Position numbers and translations under genes: made by a program. Under the pieces are notes generated by a model. The model had not been told where the DNA came from and ran no database searches. It worked only from the letters and a program-made list of their open reading frames with translations. A DNA stretch of 64,000 bases, from NCBI RefSeq assembly GCF_937616625.2, contig NC_065574.1, forward strand, positions 12,836,501 to 12,900,500, written 5' to 3'. Source of the DNA: Mercurialis annua (taxonomy: Eukaryota > Streptophyta > Magnoliopsida > Malpighiales > Euphorbiaceae). Below, piece after piece: positions 1 through 12,559 of the stretch (positions are counted from its first letter, which is position 1; each line of letters starts with the position of its first letter).

Positions 1-2242
1 CTAAAAATCTATCTTTATTTTTGCTTTCTAGTTTATTTTGTTGATTCTTCTTAAAGTTTTGGTTTTATATTAGTTTTATTAGTTTTGCATCGTTTTATTT
101 TCATTTTAGTTAGTTCAGATTGATTCCAGGGTGTTCGTGGTTTGTGATGTGCAGGTTCGAGTCTTTCGCGTTCAAAAACGCATTTTTCGGCAGTTGTAGC
201 AGCAGGGCGCGTTGGAAGGCGCGATGGAAGCAACACGCCCGTAAAAAAAAGGAGGAGCAGGGCGCGATGCCTTCAACGCGCCTCGCAACGCGCAAGTCAT
301 CGCGCCTCACCGCCAAGATGTGAAACAAGGAGAAGCGAGGCGCGATGGGTTCAACGCGCCTCGCGTCGCTCCTTCCATCGCGCCTCTTTGAAAAAAAAAT
401 GACACATCCGGAGGGTGATTATCCATCACCAGTCCATGAGCCATCGCCACCTCCGGAGGACATCTAGAGTTTTTCTCTTTTTCACTCTTTTTCACTTTTT
501 GAGCTTTATTTTATTTTTATCTTTATTTTGGTGCATTGGGGACAATGCATGATTTAGTGTGAGGGTGGGAGAAAACATTCTGTTTTTCTGTTGTGTCTTG
601 TGTTGTGTCGTATTAATTTTTTTTTTTGTCATGTCTTTACTTTATGTCTTTACTTTATGTTTATGTCTGTAGTAGTCTATGGTTGTGAACCTTATTATCT
701 ACTCATGTTTGATGTTTGTTTAATCCTAAATAGCCTAAGGATAATTGTTATGTCATGATTTCAGAATTATTAGCATTTTTCTTTCCCCTACGTGATGAAT
801 AAGTTAGATGTGCTTTTAATTGTTGACAACAATTGGAGAATATAGTTAAGTGTTTCTTACTTGATTTTGACGACATGGGTCATTGCGACTAGGGTGAAAA
901 TTCGAGTTTAATGAAATGCTTGTAATTTGATAATTGTTGTGGAATCTGGCATGTGAATTAGGATTGAGTAACGGTGCAAATTGTTGAAAACTTGAGTAAA
1001 TAATGGCAATATTTGATAAAGTGAATTACATGGTGAACACACGACTAATTTTGTGAGATTTTGAGCCTATGGAAGCATATATTTTTTGTGCTTATTTTTC
1101 TTGTTGTGTGGTTTGAAGCATGTCTATATTCTCTAGAACTTGCCTGTTTTCCGTTGTCATATTGCAAAGTTAAGTTAAAAAACATGAAGATGATAAATGG
1201 CATTTAGGATTCACCTTTTCTTTAGACCACTTAAACAGCCTACCTTTTTACCTTTAGTTTACCCAAGTTGAGCCTTAGCCTTATTTTTGTTTATTTACAC
1301 ACTTTACACACATTTTACCTTTTCTCATCTTCCCACTTTCTACCTTGATTGATTTGGCAAATTGATTGACATTGCAGGAAACTAGTGTGAGGATGTAGTA
1401 ACATCCTAGCTCGTGATTATTTGTTTGACGATCTCTTGGTTTTTGTGATTATTAATACCTCTTGGAGTTCAGAAAAAAAAATACAGGAAGCAAAAGCTTA
1501 GAAAAAAATGTATAAAAAGAAAAAAAATCAGAATATTGAGCTTAAAAGAAAAAAAAATGTTAAAAAAAATTGAGAACTCGAGGAAATAAAGAAAAAGAGA
1601 ATGAGAGATTGTATTTTTCGAGAGCTAATGTGATTAATTTTCTGGTTTCTTTTGATCTATGTTGGTTTGTCAAGTCATGTTTACCCTTTCTTTTACCTTG
1701 TCCTACCTTATCCTAAACCCCATTACAACCCGAACAAAGTCCATTTTGATTTGTGTTATTGACTCGACTGAGTAGTGGAATGATGGATTGCAGGCAAGCT
1801 TATGGTAGGATTATAATGTTTTAATTTTGAGTGCTGAATTTTGAACCCTTAAACACATGAGTGTTAGAGTGTACCTTGTGAGTTATTTTGCCATGTGATT
1901 TCACGATTCAAGCATTGTTGTTTTTGCTCATAGGACTAAAACTTTTGTTACCTTTGTTTTTGGTGAGTTTGCATGCTTTGATTTAACAATACGTATTAGG
2001 TTCGAGTATGAGTGAATTTGTTTGAGTATTCTTGGTGGCATTGATTCATGTCGTGATTTTAAGTAAGTTGACTTGGTTTATATTCTCTTTGTGTTGTCGG
2101 TTTTAAAAGCACGATTTAATTGATTCATCACTTTAGAGGTTTGAAAATTTTTAACTTTTTGTTGATTATTGACATCCGATTTGATTTGGGCTATAGCACG
2201 ATTCTTTCTTGCTTGAGGACAAGCAAAGATTAAGTGTGAGGA
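1..2242 (+). mobile_element. 3' internal non-coding region of a Ty3/gypsy element
   Basis: There is no long reading frame here. The motif GGGGACAATGCATGATTT near 538 followed by a G-rich run (GTGAGGGTGGGAG) is typical of the long untranslated region after pol in plant Tat/Athila-type Ty3/gypsy elements. The stretch ends in a purine-rich primer-like sequence (AAGTGTGAGGA, about 2232-2242) directly before an LTR starting with TG. gag and pol would lie left of the window. Lineage is inferred from motif style only. Confidence 0.6.
205..390. repeat. GC-rich stem-loop cassettes, internal region
   Basis: This GC-rich island in AT-rich DNA holds several short units built around GGCGCGATGG and CGCGCCTCGC. 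Each unit contains the 8-10 base word and its reverse complement, so it can fold into a stem-loop. The same units recur in the LTR at 2474-2655. Short reading frames on both strands here come from the repeat and are not genes. Confidence 0.7.
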
Positions 2243-2473
2243 TGTTCGATAGGAGTAGAATTTTACTCCTATAATACCGTTGTTTTACGTGTGTTTAGAG
2301 ATCATTTTTATGCATATTGGGTCTCATTTCTTATTTGAGCGTTTCAGGTACTACCGCGTAGATTTCACGGAGTTTCGGACTAAATTAGAGCAATATGGTG
2401 AAGTTTAGGCAAGACTGGAGTCGGATAGGTTTTTCGAGTGATTTCGGAGCTGTTTGAGAGAATTGGCCTAAGG

Positions 2474-2655
2474 GAAAATGGAAGGCGCGATGGAAGCATA
2501 GTGCCTCGCATCGCGCCTTAGTTAATTTTGCTCCTACAGGTGCTAGGGAAGATGGCAGGCGCGATGGAAGCATAGTGCCTCGCATCGCGCCTCAGTAGAA
2601 GATCAGAATTTTGTTGCAAGGCGCGATGGGTCCAACGCGCCTCCCATCGTGCCTA
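2474..2655. repeat. Three GC-rich stem-loop cassettes inside the LTR
   Basis: Three units of about 40 bp each have the arm AGGCGCGATG, a loop, then CATCGCGCCT or a close variant, separated by 25-50 bp of ordinary AT-rich sequence. Two of the loops are nearly identical (GAAGCATAGTGCCT). They lie in what would be U3, upstream of the TATA box at 2770, and match the units at 205-390. Confidence 0.7.
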
Positions 2656-2769
2656 GCTGTTGAATTGTTTGGAGTTACGTTTTTGACCCCAATCTTTCAT
2701 TCCGATGCTAAAATTATGAAGGGGCAACTTCGGGACTTCACCAAATACGAATCTAAGACTGACAGCGGG

Positions 2770-2778
2770 TATATATAA
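2770..2778 (+). promoter_or_regulatory. TATA box of the gypsy LTR
   Basis: TATATATAA sits in the middle of the LTR, where the U3 promoter of an LTR retrotransposon is expected, about 950 bases before the LTR end. Confidence 0.45.
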
Positions 2779-3720
2779 TAGTTTTTTACAACCAAATTAG
2801 GGTTCGGTTAGTTAGTTTACCATTGTATTAGACTAAAAACACTAGATTAGCTTTATTTTCAGTATTAGCTCATCGTTCTTCGATTTGATTACTCTTTGAG
2901 CTGGATTTTATTCTTCGATATTATATTGGGATTTTTATGCAAATAAGGTACGATAATTCAGAGAGATCTTTTTCATTGTTTATCTTATCAATTATGAATT
3001 CCATATATTATGTTGTTGGTTTATCTTTGATCATGAGTAACTAAACCCATCATGGGGATTATTAATGTGATTTATGTCTGTTTAAATAAATTGGATTTAT
3101 GGGTTGTTGTTATTACTATGTTTTAATTATTGTTCTTAACGCTTGAATTTATTTAGCTAATTTATTCATTGTCCTGTGTTCTGGTTTTAGCTTGAGAGAG
3201 TAAAACTGAAATAGACCAATATAATTAAGAACGTAGGAGTTAATTGCACGAGAGTGAATTGACAAATACGTGTTCTTAGGGTTTGCTTCACAAACATCAA
3301 TCAATTAATTATTTAGGTTAATTATAACACGAGAGTGAGTAGTTACCTATTGATTGTTTAATTGACTGTTTTTGCCTGCAATTGCTCGAGAGAGAATTTT
3401 TAGGTGCTTACGATTAGCCTGAACCTTAGTAAAACAACCAAATCCATATTCCAATCTGATTGAACAGCATAATGAAAGTTAAAAATCCCTGCTTTACCTA
3501 TTATTGTTTAACATCAATTTAATTTCAGCTTTAGTTTATTAATTTACACTAGTTTAATTTTGTCTTTAATTTATACAACAAAACAAAAATATCTTTTCAA
3601 CTATCCAAATCGAGTCTCCTAACTGGTTGTATTTAGAAGCTTTCTCTGTGGGTACGATATCTGGACTTCGCAGTCTATATTACAAGTTGGCATACGTACG
3701 CTTGCGTATTTTTACCAACA

Positions 3721-6504
3721 ATATACTGCCGGCGCCGGCAGTTTATCGTGGCGGCGACAGCATCTGGGGCAGCATGGACAACAGTTCGTAGTTTCAACTC
3801 GGTTTTTCATGCAAACACACTAAAAACACATCAAAAAACACACAGAATGCAATAAATACATACTGGGATTAATTTAAATTGTCTAACATCGAATTTAAAC
3901 ACAAAACAGCTGATTTCGTGGTATATTTAGCCAATACAATTTGAGATAAACAAGCTTAAAAACACCCTAACATGCATTCTAAGCTCTCTAATTGAAATAA
4001 GTCCGGATTATTAACATACGAAACACCTAAAAAGAGCCTCATAACATGCTTTTTCAATTTATATAGCAATTTGTTTTTATCAAGAACACTTAATTTGGCA
4101 ATTATGGAAAAAACAATGAAAATAACCTAACATGCATCCTATTTGACAAAATTCAGCAATTTACAAATAAAACCTTGCATAAAGTTATAGCGACATAATA
4201 GAGGGTCCTCAGAAGTACCGTTCTGAATCCTTGACTCGTTTGCTGGCGAAGAGGATGCAAAATCCGACTTCGAATCTATGTAAGGTTGTGTTCTTAGAGA
4301 ATTAGAGCGTTATTTAGGTGTATTAGGGACCGAAATTGAATGTTATTGTGTGTGTTGTATAAAATTCGGCAGGGCTAGGGTTTCATTAGGGGGGGTCGAA
4401 TTTCAGCTCCAGAATTTTTTGTATTTCTGGTCCGATCTCTGGCTAAGTTGTCCTAAGGTTGTTTATATAGAGGTGATTATGGTTTAGGGTTTACTTAAAG
4501 TTGTCTAGGGTAATGAAAATGTTAAATGATAAGTCATAAGGTATTATAATTAGCTAAAAACTCTAAATTTTTAATTAAATTTGTATCTCAGCTTGATGGC
4601 TAAGCAGAACAACATTAAAAGCTTATTTCGGCTCGGTTTTGATATGGTCAATTTTAGTCTCTCAAACTTGTAAATTGGCTCATAAACTTCTAAGATATTG
4701 CAATTAGTTCAATTTCTGAACTTAAACTACAATATATTAGGATTTTTATAGGCTATTTGCAACTAATTACGTTTTAATCCTCTAAATTCGCAGCTATTCA
4801 CTGATTATGTCCGCTTAGATTCCAGCAAGTAAATTGATAGCTCGTCACCTACACAGATTTCTCTGGAAATCATCATTGGACTCTTCAGTGTCTTATCACT
4901 TTTTATCTGTCCGGAAATTAGGTGTCTACAACATCATTCGAGTTTAGATTACGTCATTCAAAACTTGTTTACCTCATCCGAAATCAAACCAATTAAAACA
5001 TCAATATCATAATAATACCCGATAATAAATTTTAAAGTTCGAGCGTCGGTAAAAATCTCTCAAACAGATATACAAATACAATTGAATTTTATTTAACAAG
5101 TATTTTTTAAATACTGTATAATTTCTTTTAACAACTAGAAATGGACCAAAAGTGGTAATTTATTAAGAGAATTGAATTCAATGAAAACGATACTTGCCAC
5201 AAATTTTCAATGCTTGAAACCTAAATAATGAAATCGCAGCAAAACCACTTAATAATATTAAGATGACCAATTCAATAAAGCTTATTAGTCATTATGACTG
5301 GTGATGGCCACAAACGCGACCAGCTGACTAGTGACTACATATGCAATATGTTGAAACTTGTCACTCATTTTAACTGAATTATTCTTTTTTTCTTTTGAAC
5401 TTAAAACTATGTGATAAATAGAATTATTATTTAGAATCGGCCGAAAATCAATCCAATTATTATTTATTAAATATCCCAATCGAACTAAATAGAAGTATAA
5501 CTCAAACTAAAACAAAATTAAACTGATGTTTTCTGTTGATTCGGTTAAATAAGTTTCGAATTTTATCTTTTGTTTTTAAATAACTTTTTCTATTTTATAT
5601 TAATTTAACTCTTAAACAATCAAAATCTAAAAAATAAAATATAAATAGAATCATATTTTTCGGTCAAGTATAATTTATTAGCTATGTGTTGGCTATTATC
5701 AATGGTGTTTAATAAGAAAAATATAAATATGGTCGAATAGATTATATGAAAGACATTCATTCATATCTCATAAATTTATAATTCTATATCTATAATCAAA
5801 AAATCAAATATTGCATGTGCTATACTAAAAAATCAATAAAATATACATGCATGTATTTATAATAAAATTTCAATTCTTTTTAGTTATTTTTTTACTCTAT
5901 TTTTTTTAATTTTATTTTATTTTTATTTTTAAATTGTCCAAACCGAACAAAAAATAAAAAAACATAAATTTTATAACCGGGCTAACTATATATATATTTT
6001 CTCAATGGTCTAACTATTTTTATAATTTCAATTTGATTTTGTATTCCAATTTGATTTTTGCATACCCTACAGAGAGCTAGATAGAAACTTTTCTTAGAAA
6101 AATCCTTCATATCTGTGTGAAGTTTCCAAGTAAAATTCCAAAATCAATAGAAAAAGAGGTCAAGCAAATATACCAAACGACCTGTCAATTTCTACAATGC
6201 ATATTTTTTAGTCTGCTTTTTGCTAGACTTTATAACAAACCGTGTGGGTTCCATACTACTTATTGATAAATAACATCATATTTCTCCAGTTCTCTTCAAA
6301 ACAAATTTTCCACCATATAGTTTGATGGCCCCAAACGACCAAGTCTTCTCTTAATTTAATTGTTCTTATTGTGAATTATAAGTTTAAGTGATATTAAACT
6401 TTTATCCTATATTTCAATTTGGTACTAACACTTTATTTTGTATCAAAATGACTTCAAGAATATATTTTTTATTTCATATGATTTTATTTTATAACTTATA
6501 ATTT
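3721..6504. other. AT-rich intergenic DNA, possible relic at 3721-4560
   Basis: No convincing gene is visible. The first 100 bases contain a GC-rich palindrome (CTGCCGGCGCCGGCAG near 3726). Around 4200-4480 the minus strand looks like a promoter and leader, with TATATAAAC near 4460, so this may be a relic of another retroelement read leftward, but I found no protein similarity. From 4900 onward the DNA is AT-rich without recognisable structure. Confidence 0.4.
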
Positions 6505-6513
6505 TATTTCAAA

Positions 6514-7020
6514 GGCCTAATGCCTTAAAAACCCCCGACCTTTTAACTCCTTTTCAATCCTATCATGACGTTGAAAATTTGTCAATTTTACCCTATTTTG
6601 TATTTTGATGTTTCAATTGTACCTTGAAATATTAAATTAACGTCTTTTTCATTTGGAAAAAATTTAAAAACATTTCTCCACGTCTTGCATATATTAATTG
6701 TATGTTTTTAAAATTTATTTAAATTTAGTTAAATTAATTAAAAATTTAAAGTAGTGTTAATTTGATTATGGTTTTTAGTTAGTTTTTAAAAATAAAGGAC
6801 TTGTTTGTACTTTTTTGAATTAAAAAGAATTTAATTTCATCTTTAGACTTAGTTAATTGAATGATTTCATCATTTAAATAAAAGCATTAACAAAAATATA
6901 AAAATTGGGGTACAATCGAAAACGGAAAATTCAAAAGTGGATAAAATTGACAACTTTTCAACGTCGGGGTGGAATTTGAAAAAAAAGTTTGAAGGTGATG
7001 GTTTTTTTAGTGATTAGGCC
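6514..7020. mobile_element. MITE (Mutator-type), family E, copy 1
   Basis: This is a 507-bp element with long terminal inverted repeats. Both ends read GGCCTAAT inward, and the similarity continues for about 90 bp, including GACGTTGAAAA followed by TTGTCAATTTTA. It is flanked by a perfect 9-bp duplication TATTTCAAA at 6505-6513 and 7021-7029, as expected for a Mutator-like transposition. There is no coding capacity. A second copy lies at 61585-62462. Confidence 0.85.
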
Positions 7021-7139
7021 TATTTCAAATGATGATATTTTATGACTTATATATTCTGATGAATACTATGTATATTAATCGTCACAAGAAGTGGTAAAAT
7101 CAAAACTCAATAGTTATCTCATAAGAAATGACACACTCA

Positions 7140-7265
7140 AGGTGACACACTGCTAGTGTGGGCATAGTCTAGATGGTTAACGTGTCTCCAAGTGCATCAA
7201 AAAGTCAGGGATTCAAATCATGCCTCTGTAACCAACAACTAACAATCCGAGACTCTAAAAATCAT
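7140..7265 (+). mobile_element. tRNA-derived SINE-like fragment
   Basis: GGCATAGTCTAGATGGTTAACG resembles a polymerase III box A region, and GGATTCAAATC about 45 bases later resembles box B. The piece has no recognisable tRNA fold and no clear poly(A) tail or target duplication, so it is called as a decayed SINE head. Confidence 0.45.
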
Positions 7266-7439
7266 ACTCTATCTTTGGCAAACAAAAATGGCACACTAAA
7301 AGTTACGATTATGAGAACTGACCAAAAATCAAGGTTCCACAAATAGGCTACAAAAAAGATTTCAGTAGAAATCTAAATTCGAGTATGATAATCCCAATTA
7401 CAAATTTTAAAAAGAAAAATTCCCTTAAAAAACAGTTAA

Positions 7440-8160
7440 AAATGACATCGTCCTGTTTGAAGTTTTATTCTGAAAAACTCTGTCATTTCTGTATTTCGAT
7501 ATCCCAAACCAAAAGATATCACAATGTTTGCCATAACTTCAAGGACCTCTAGGATAATGCACTGCCATTGAACATAAATTCCACAAAATAGCACGGAAAA
7601 CTCCAAACTATGTCCAACCTCTGCAGAACATCACACCAAATACTCCTTGCAAATTCATAATGAATGAATATATATGCCTCAATTTCCACAGCACCACAAA
7701 AAAAGCATAGAGAATTATTCGCAGTAATAATAGAGCGTTTCACCAGGAAGTCAAACGAGGGAACCCAACTGTGCAATGATAGCCAAATGAAAAACTTAAC
7801 GGGAGGAGGAGCTAACAATTTTCAGATTTTTAAAAATGGAATTGTAGATTTAAATCTCCCTCTCTGCTCAACATCATCCACCGTGGCCGCCCCTCTCACT
7901 TCATGTGCCATCATCTGACCGGTTCCACTTCTGCCATTACCTGCCTGAACGTGATCTTCCATATAAACATCTCCATTTCCAACAGTTCGAGTTGTTGGTC
8001 GAGTCTTGTTATCATCTGGTCGAGATGATGTTTCAATCCCGTCTTCACCCAATGATGCTGGTACTGAAACAACCGACCTGTTGGTCTCAACACCCGCCAC
8101 ACAACCAGATATTCCAGTTAATAATTTGCAAAAAGAGGCCGACGTATAGACCCGATCACT
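7440..8160 (-). pseudogene. LINE remnant with RT zinc-binding domain
   Basis: On the minus strand, 7818-7549 encodes a segment with PPPVKFFIWLSLHSWVPSFD followed by CFFC and a downstream WC, the pattern of the zf-RVT domain found after the reverse transcriptase of plant L1-type LINEs. Upstream (8100-7822) an open stretch on the same strand ends in TIPFLKI and a stop just before the domain. It may be part of the same relic or another element joined by deletion. No reverse transcriptase core is present. This is a dead fragment. Confidence 0.6.
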
Positions 8161-8519
8161 AGAGTTCTAAAACACCTCATCCAAGCTAGCCAATCAAGGA
8201 GATAACATACTAAAAACTGATTGTAAATCATTAAATAATAATAATTCAGCTCTTCTCAAACAACGCCTCCATTGCCAACTCTCCACTCCAAATAACATTA
8301 ATGTTAACTAAATATCCCACGCTTCTTTATCTTGGCAACAAGATTTTATTTATTTATTTATATATATATACAGTAATTAGTTGAAACAAATTCATAGAAT
8401 AGGCTACCATTTCGCTCGTTATATTAGTTTTACCTAAGGAAATTTATTCAATATAACCGTTGTGCCATATCATTCATGCAACAGCCCAATTATGTGTTAG
8501 TCATGTGGAAGTTCAATGA
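8161..8519. other. AT-rich spacer
   Basis: I see no gene or repeat structure here beyond a short TTTA/TA-rich run near 8345-8370. Confidence 0.5.
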
Positions 8520-8527
8520 TTAAAAAA

Positions 8528-8845
8528 GGCTTAAATTCATCAAAAATCACCAACTTTCGCGTGTTTTTGATATTTAAAGTAATCTTTTAATTTTGGTGTA
8601 TTTAACATGAACATTTCAATTTTTTGCAATTAAGACTATGTGTATTTTTCTTTAAATAAAAATATCATTTTACATCCAAAACGGCGCAGTTTTAATTTAA
8701 AACGGCGTCGTTTTATATCCAAAACGGTGTCAGTGTCCTTAATTGCAAAATTTTGAAAGTTCATATATTGTTTTGTCAAGATTACAAGATTATGTTAAAT
8801 ATTAAAAACACGTGAAAGTTGGTGATATTTTGGTGCAATTAAGCC
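8528..8845. mobile_element. MITE, family A
   Basis: A 318-bp element has termini GGCTTAA...TTAAGCC and inverted repeats that continue through a shared CACCAACTTTC(G/A)CGTGTTTTT block. It is flanked by an 8-bp duplication TTAAAAAA at 8520-8527 and 8846-8853. The centre contains AAACGGCGTCGTTTT-like repeats. No coding capacity. The terminal layout resembles the Mutator-type MITEs in this window, but the 8-bp duplication leaves hAT possible. Confidence 0.75.
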
Positions 8846-8969
8846 TTAAAAAATAAGTAATAATTAAAAGATTTTCTACCGCAAATACTTATTGACTCTT
8901 TATAAATATGACATGGCACAACTATTGCATGGATAAACACTCTTTGTCTAATATATTATTTTACACGAA

Positions 8970-9180
8970 CCTAGTTCTTCACGTAGAATTATGAACCATT
9001 TACTAAATTAGTGACACATGTCATTTTATTAAATTAGATTAACCAATCAAAGAATTTCATATTAATTGGTAATATTTTAATTAGAAATAAAAAAAATGCT
9101 CTTTATTTATTGGTTATACCATTCAATAATGTCACATGTCATACATTTGGATAATTTATAGTCTTACGTGACAAACTAGG
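8970..9180. mobile_element. Short decayed MITE upstream of the NAC gene
   Basis: The ends CCTAGTT and AACTAGG face each other, and the arms share TCACGTA, GACATGTGACATT-like and AACCAAT blocks in inverted order. I could not find a clean target duplication. It lies about 430 bp upstream of the NAC start codon, so it could contribute promoter sequence. Confidence 0.5.
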
Positions 9181-9495
9181 ATCTATAAGAGTTTTCCTAT
9201 CTTACATAACCGCATATTTTGACAAGTTAAGAGGTTCGATAGATGAGACATTAAGTGTAAAGGTTATATAGGTGAAAAGGTACAAGTTCAGGGATAAAAT
9301 TATATATTAAGCCATTAGTTATCAAATCAGTTTATTTTTATATGAAAAATTTGAAATATTTTATCTTGAAATAAAAATTAAAGTTTGGATACCACTTTAA
9401 AAACTAACGAAACTTTTAGTACAAAATTGAAATATTGGATAAAAAATTGTCATCACTAAATCTTTTAGCCCTGAAAACATCACATATCTCCTGCT

Positions 9496-9503
9496 TATAA
9501 ATA
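9496..9503 (+). promoter_or_regulatory. TATA box of the NAC gene
   Basis: TATAAATA lies 114 bp before the first usable ATG at 9610. Transcription would start about 30 bases downstream, giving a leader of about 80 bases. Confidence 0.6.
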
Positions 9504-9609
9504 CCCATACATAAAACAGTTTCTGATATTTTCCTAACGAACAACCTGAAACTAACACCAAGCCCACACTAAGCTAGTTAGTGAGTAACTAGTGTTCTGT
9601 CTAAGTTGT

Positions 9610-11400
9610 ATGTATACTATGGATGAAACAGCACCAGAATTTGATCTTCCCGGATTCCGCTTCCATCCAACGGAAGAGGAACTGCTCGATTTCTACCTGA
9701 AGAACATTGTTTTTGGCAAAAAAATACGTTTCGATATAATCGGATATCTTAACATCTATCATCATGATCCTTGGGAGTTGCCTGGTACATATATCATTCT
9801 ACTATTACATTTTTTTTTAAGTATGTTCATTGTCTATTTCCGAAATGCGAAATGCTTCTAAAAGTCCGGAATTTTATGTTTATAATTTATTCTCGTAATT
9901 ATTGACATAGGAATGGCAAGAAATGGAGAAAGAGAATGGTATTTTTTCGTGCCGAGAGACCGGAGACATGGCAGTGGAGGCAGGCCTAATAGGACCACAG
10001 CAAATGGGTTTTGGAAAGCTACCGGTTCTGATCGGAAAATCGTGAGCTTATCGGACCCGAAAAGGGTTATTGGATTCAGAAAAACTCTTGTTTTCTATAA
10101 GGGAAGAGCACCGAGAGGTTGTAAGACTGATTGGATTATGAATGAATATCGTCTTCCTGATTCATGCCCTTTGCCTAAGGTACCATTTTTCTCTCTTGTT
10201 TTATCAAAGAAATTTATTAACTTTTATTTAATTCTTTACAAAAATTCATTAAAAAATATTACACTTACTTTTATTTAATTTTTATTTTTTAATATTATCT
10301 ATTCTTTTAATGTATTTTATTATAACTAATGATGATGCAAACAATAAATAATTATCCATAATTTTGAGATAAAAATAAATATTGTCTATCGATTTAAGAT
10401 GGAGTATATAATTTTTTAGAATATTTCCATCGATTCTAAAAACAATTAAATTCTCAATTACAGAATAAAATCATATAAATATTTTTGTATTATGATGGTA
10501 AATAAACAAAATTACATTTGATTTTTGCAATATTTTTATATTATGATAGTTAACATATAAATTCTTGGCATTTTTCGGCAAGTGATTATTCTAAAACGTT
10601 GATGTTATGTCATTCTTAAAACAAACTAATAAGTATTTGCGAGATTGGGATATTCAATTATATTTTATTTTTAACCGTTAAATATTCTAACATTGTATAA
10701 GTTTGGTGAAGAAAATATCTATTTTTAGAATTGCTGAATTTTGGTGGCAAACTATTGACCTTTACAAGTCAATTTTTACTGTATTAACTAAGAAACTACC
10801 AACCAATGAGCCGTAACTCAAATGGTATAAGCGCTGAGCATCAAACTGCTAGGTCGTAGGTTCAATTCCTTCCACACGCGCTTCCCCTTTTCCCAATTAT
10901 CAAAAAAAAACTAAAAAACTACCCAAAAAAAAATTGAGTAGCATTATTAACATAAGAATATAAATTTGTGAATGTAGGACATAGTGTTAAGTAAGATATA
11001 TAGGAAGGCAACTTCATTGAAAGTGCTAGAGCAAAGGGCAGCAATGGAAGAAGAAATGAAGACAATTCCATCATCATCACCATCCCCATTATCATCATCC
11101 TTTTGCAGTCAACAAGAGGACTCAGTTCCTCCAATCATTATGCAACACGTGGTTTGGAAAAAGGAAGCAGAAGATATGGTAAATTTGGGAGATGAAAACA
11201 ATAAAAATGATGAAAAGTCAAAGAAGATCAATAAAGGGTCATCTTGTTTACAATTACCTGTGGGAAATGAGAAACTGCCTGAGCTTGAAGTGCCTAAATT
11301 TAGCATGGATTGGAGCCAAGACAACTTTTGGTTCAATAGTCCTTGGTTTCAAAACTTGACTCAGAATTTAACTCCTTATGCCAACATTTTAAATTTTTAG
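9610..11400 (+). CDS. NAC-domain transcription factor, three exons
   Basis: Three exons, 9610-9784, 9911-10179 and 10978-11400, join in frame with GT...AG introns to give 288 residues. The second Met at 9619 is an alternative start. The NAC domain covers about residues 12-170: [18 protein letters not shown] (subdomain A), DPWELPG (B), [13 protein letters not shown] with [10 protein letters not shown] (C), and [19 protein letters not shown] then [13 protein letters not shown] (D). Exon 3 opens with the last subdomain, [19 protein letters not shown]. The variable C-terminal tail is Ser/Pro and acidic, rich in W and F, and typical of an activation region. NAC proteins bind DNA as dimers in the nucleus to control development or stress responses. 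The short length suggests a specialised clade, which I cannot assign. Intron 2 carries a SINE. No lesions are seen. Confidence 0.92.
10801..10912 (+). mobile_element. SINE in NAC intron 2 (family S1)
   Basis: A tRNA-like head has CTCAAATGGTATAAGCG (box A region) and GGTCGTAGGTTCAATTCC (box B), then a pyrimidine-rich part and an A-rich tail. It is flanked by an imperfect 11-bp duplication (AAGAAACTACC left, AAAAAACTACC right). A second copy lies at 28602-28709 in the opposite orientation. Confidence 0.75.
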
Positions 11401-11769
11401 TTCATTTCTCTCACAATATGCAAGTAAGTTTTTATTATACGTAGTTTTGATTTTTTTAACTTGTTCATTAGGAAATATATATTATACTTCCTACAATGAG
11501 AAGTTATTATTTATCCATGTAACTCAAGAAGTATTTTTCGGCTAGGTGATTATAATTGTAAACGTCTAGAGTATTTATTATTTTTCTTAATTACCAACTC
11601 TATATATTTTTTATACATTATGTTCATAATTTGCAAGTATATAAATCGTAATCAAACATTAAAGGACAAAACGAGTATCAATCACAAGATATTATTTTCC
11701 GTGGACGCCTCTTTTTCAGATAGATGGAAAACTGATAAGAAATTAGAGTGTCAAATCAATCACAAGATA
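11401..11769. other. NAC 3' flank
   Basis: AT-rich sequence following the NAC stop codon. It includes AATATATATTATAC near 11472 that could serve in polyadenylation, but no defined signal can be fixed. Confidence 0.4.
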
Positions 11770-12440
11770 TTACTAATGGTTTACTAACAGTTTACTAATG
11801 GTTTACAAACAAAAAAGTTACTGACGGTTTACTAACAGTGTACTAACGGTTTTTATTTATAAAAATACGGTAAATCTACTATCGGTTTACTAACAAAAAG
11901 TTTACTATCAATTTACTAACTGTTTGCTAACATTTTACTTAAAAATCAAATTTACTATTAATTTATTTTTTAACCTTATAGTTAATTCATTAATCGTTTA
12001 CTATCAATTTAATAAAAAATAAGTTAATTTACCATCCGTTTACTAACAATTTACTAGTTTTACGAAAACTTATAACTAATTTATTAAATATAAGGTATCA
12101 TTATATTTATTAACCATTTACTAACAGTTTACTATCGTTTTACTAAATAATAATTGAAATTCATAAATAGAAAATAATATAAATAATCTTACTTTCAGAG
12201 CTTAATTACCTCTATTACAATCCTAGATGTTTTAGCAACAATTAGCAAGAAGAAGAAAATTTTACTATCAGTTCAATAACGGTTTACTAGTATTAGTTTA
12301 CTAAAAGTTTTATAAATTTACTTATAATTAATTTTTTGAATTATAAAATAAAAAAAATTATTGATTAATTTATTATTGGTTGACTAATAATTTTTTACTA
12401 TTAGTTTACTAACAGTTCACTAACAATTAATAACAGTTTA
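11770..12440. repeat. Degenerate minisatellite of GTTTACTAACA units
   Basis: About 670 bp are dominated by dozens of imperfect copies of a 10-13 base unit, GGTTTACTAACA or GTTTACTATC, interspersed with AT-rich filler. The units are all in one orientation. There is no coding potential. The array ends close to the PPR gene fragment on its right. Confidence 0.7.
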
Positions 12441-12559
12441 ATTAATTTACTTTTAGTTAAGCAAAAGAAGAAACGCCAAATCTACTGCTTCTTCTCTTCA
12501 ATTTACAGTACAATGCAACAAACTTAGCATATGCTCGAATCCCAGAAATCCTAAAGCCT

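Larger units (their letters stand above)
2243..3720 (+). mobile_element. 3' LTR of a Ty3/gypsy element
   Basis: The segment starts with TGTTCGATAGGAG right after the polypurine-like tract and ends with TTTACCAACA, giving TG...CA termini and 1478 bp. The last 80 bases (GGGTACGATATCTGGACTTC, then CTTGCGTATTTTTACC) resemble the conserved end of Tat/Retand-type LTRs. A TATA box lies at 2770-2778. The partner 5' LTR and target duplication are outside the window, so a solo LTR with adjoining relic sequence is not strictly excluded. Confidence 0.65.

Noticed and set aside
3721..4560. A minus-strand host gene with promoter near 4460
   Set aside because: A TATA-like word and leader-like sequence are present, but no coding stretch follows on the minus strand, so no gene can be supported.
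7664..8162. Two 84-85 codon plus-strand frames
   Set aside because: They are shadows opposite the minus-strand LINE remnant and show no protein similarity.
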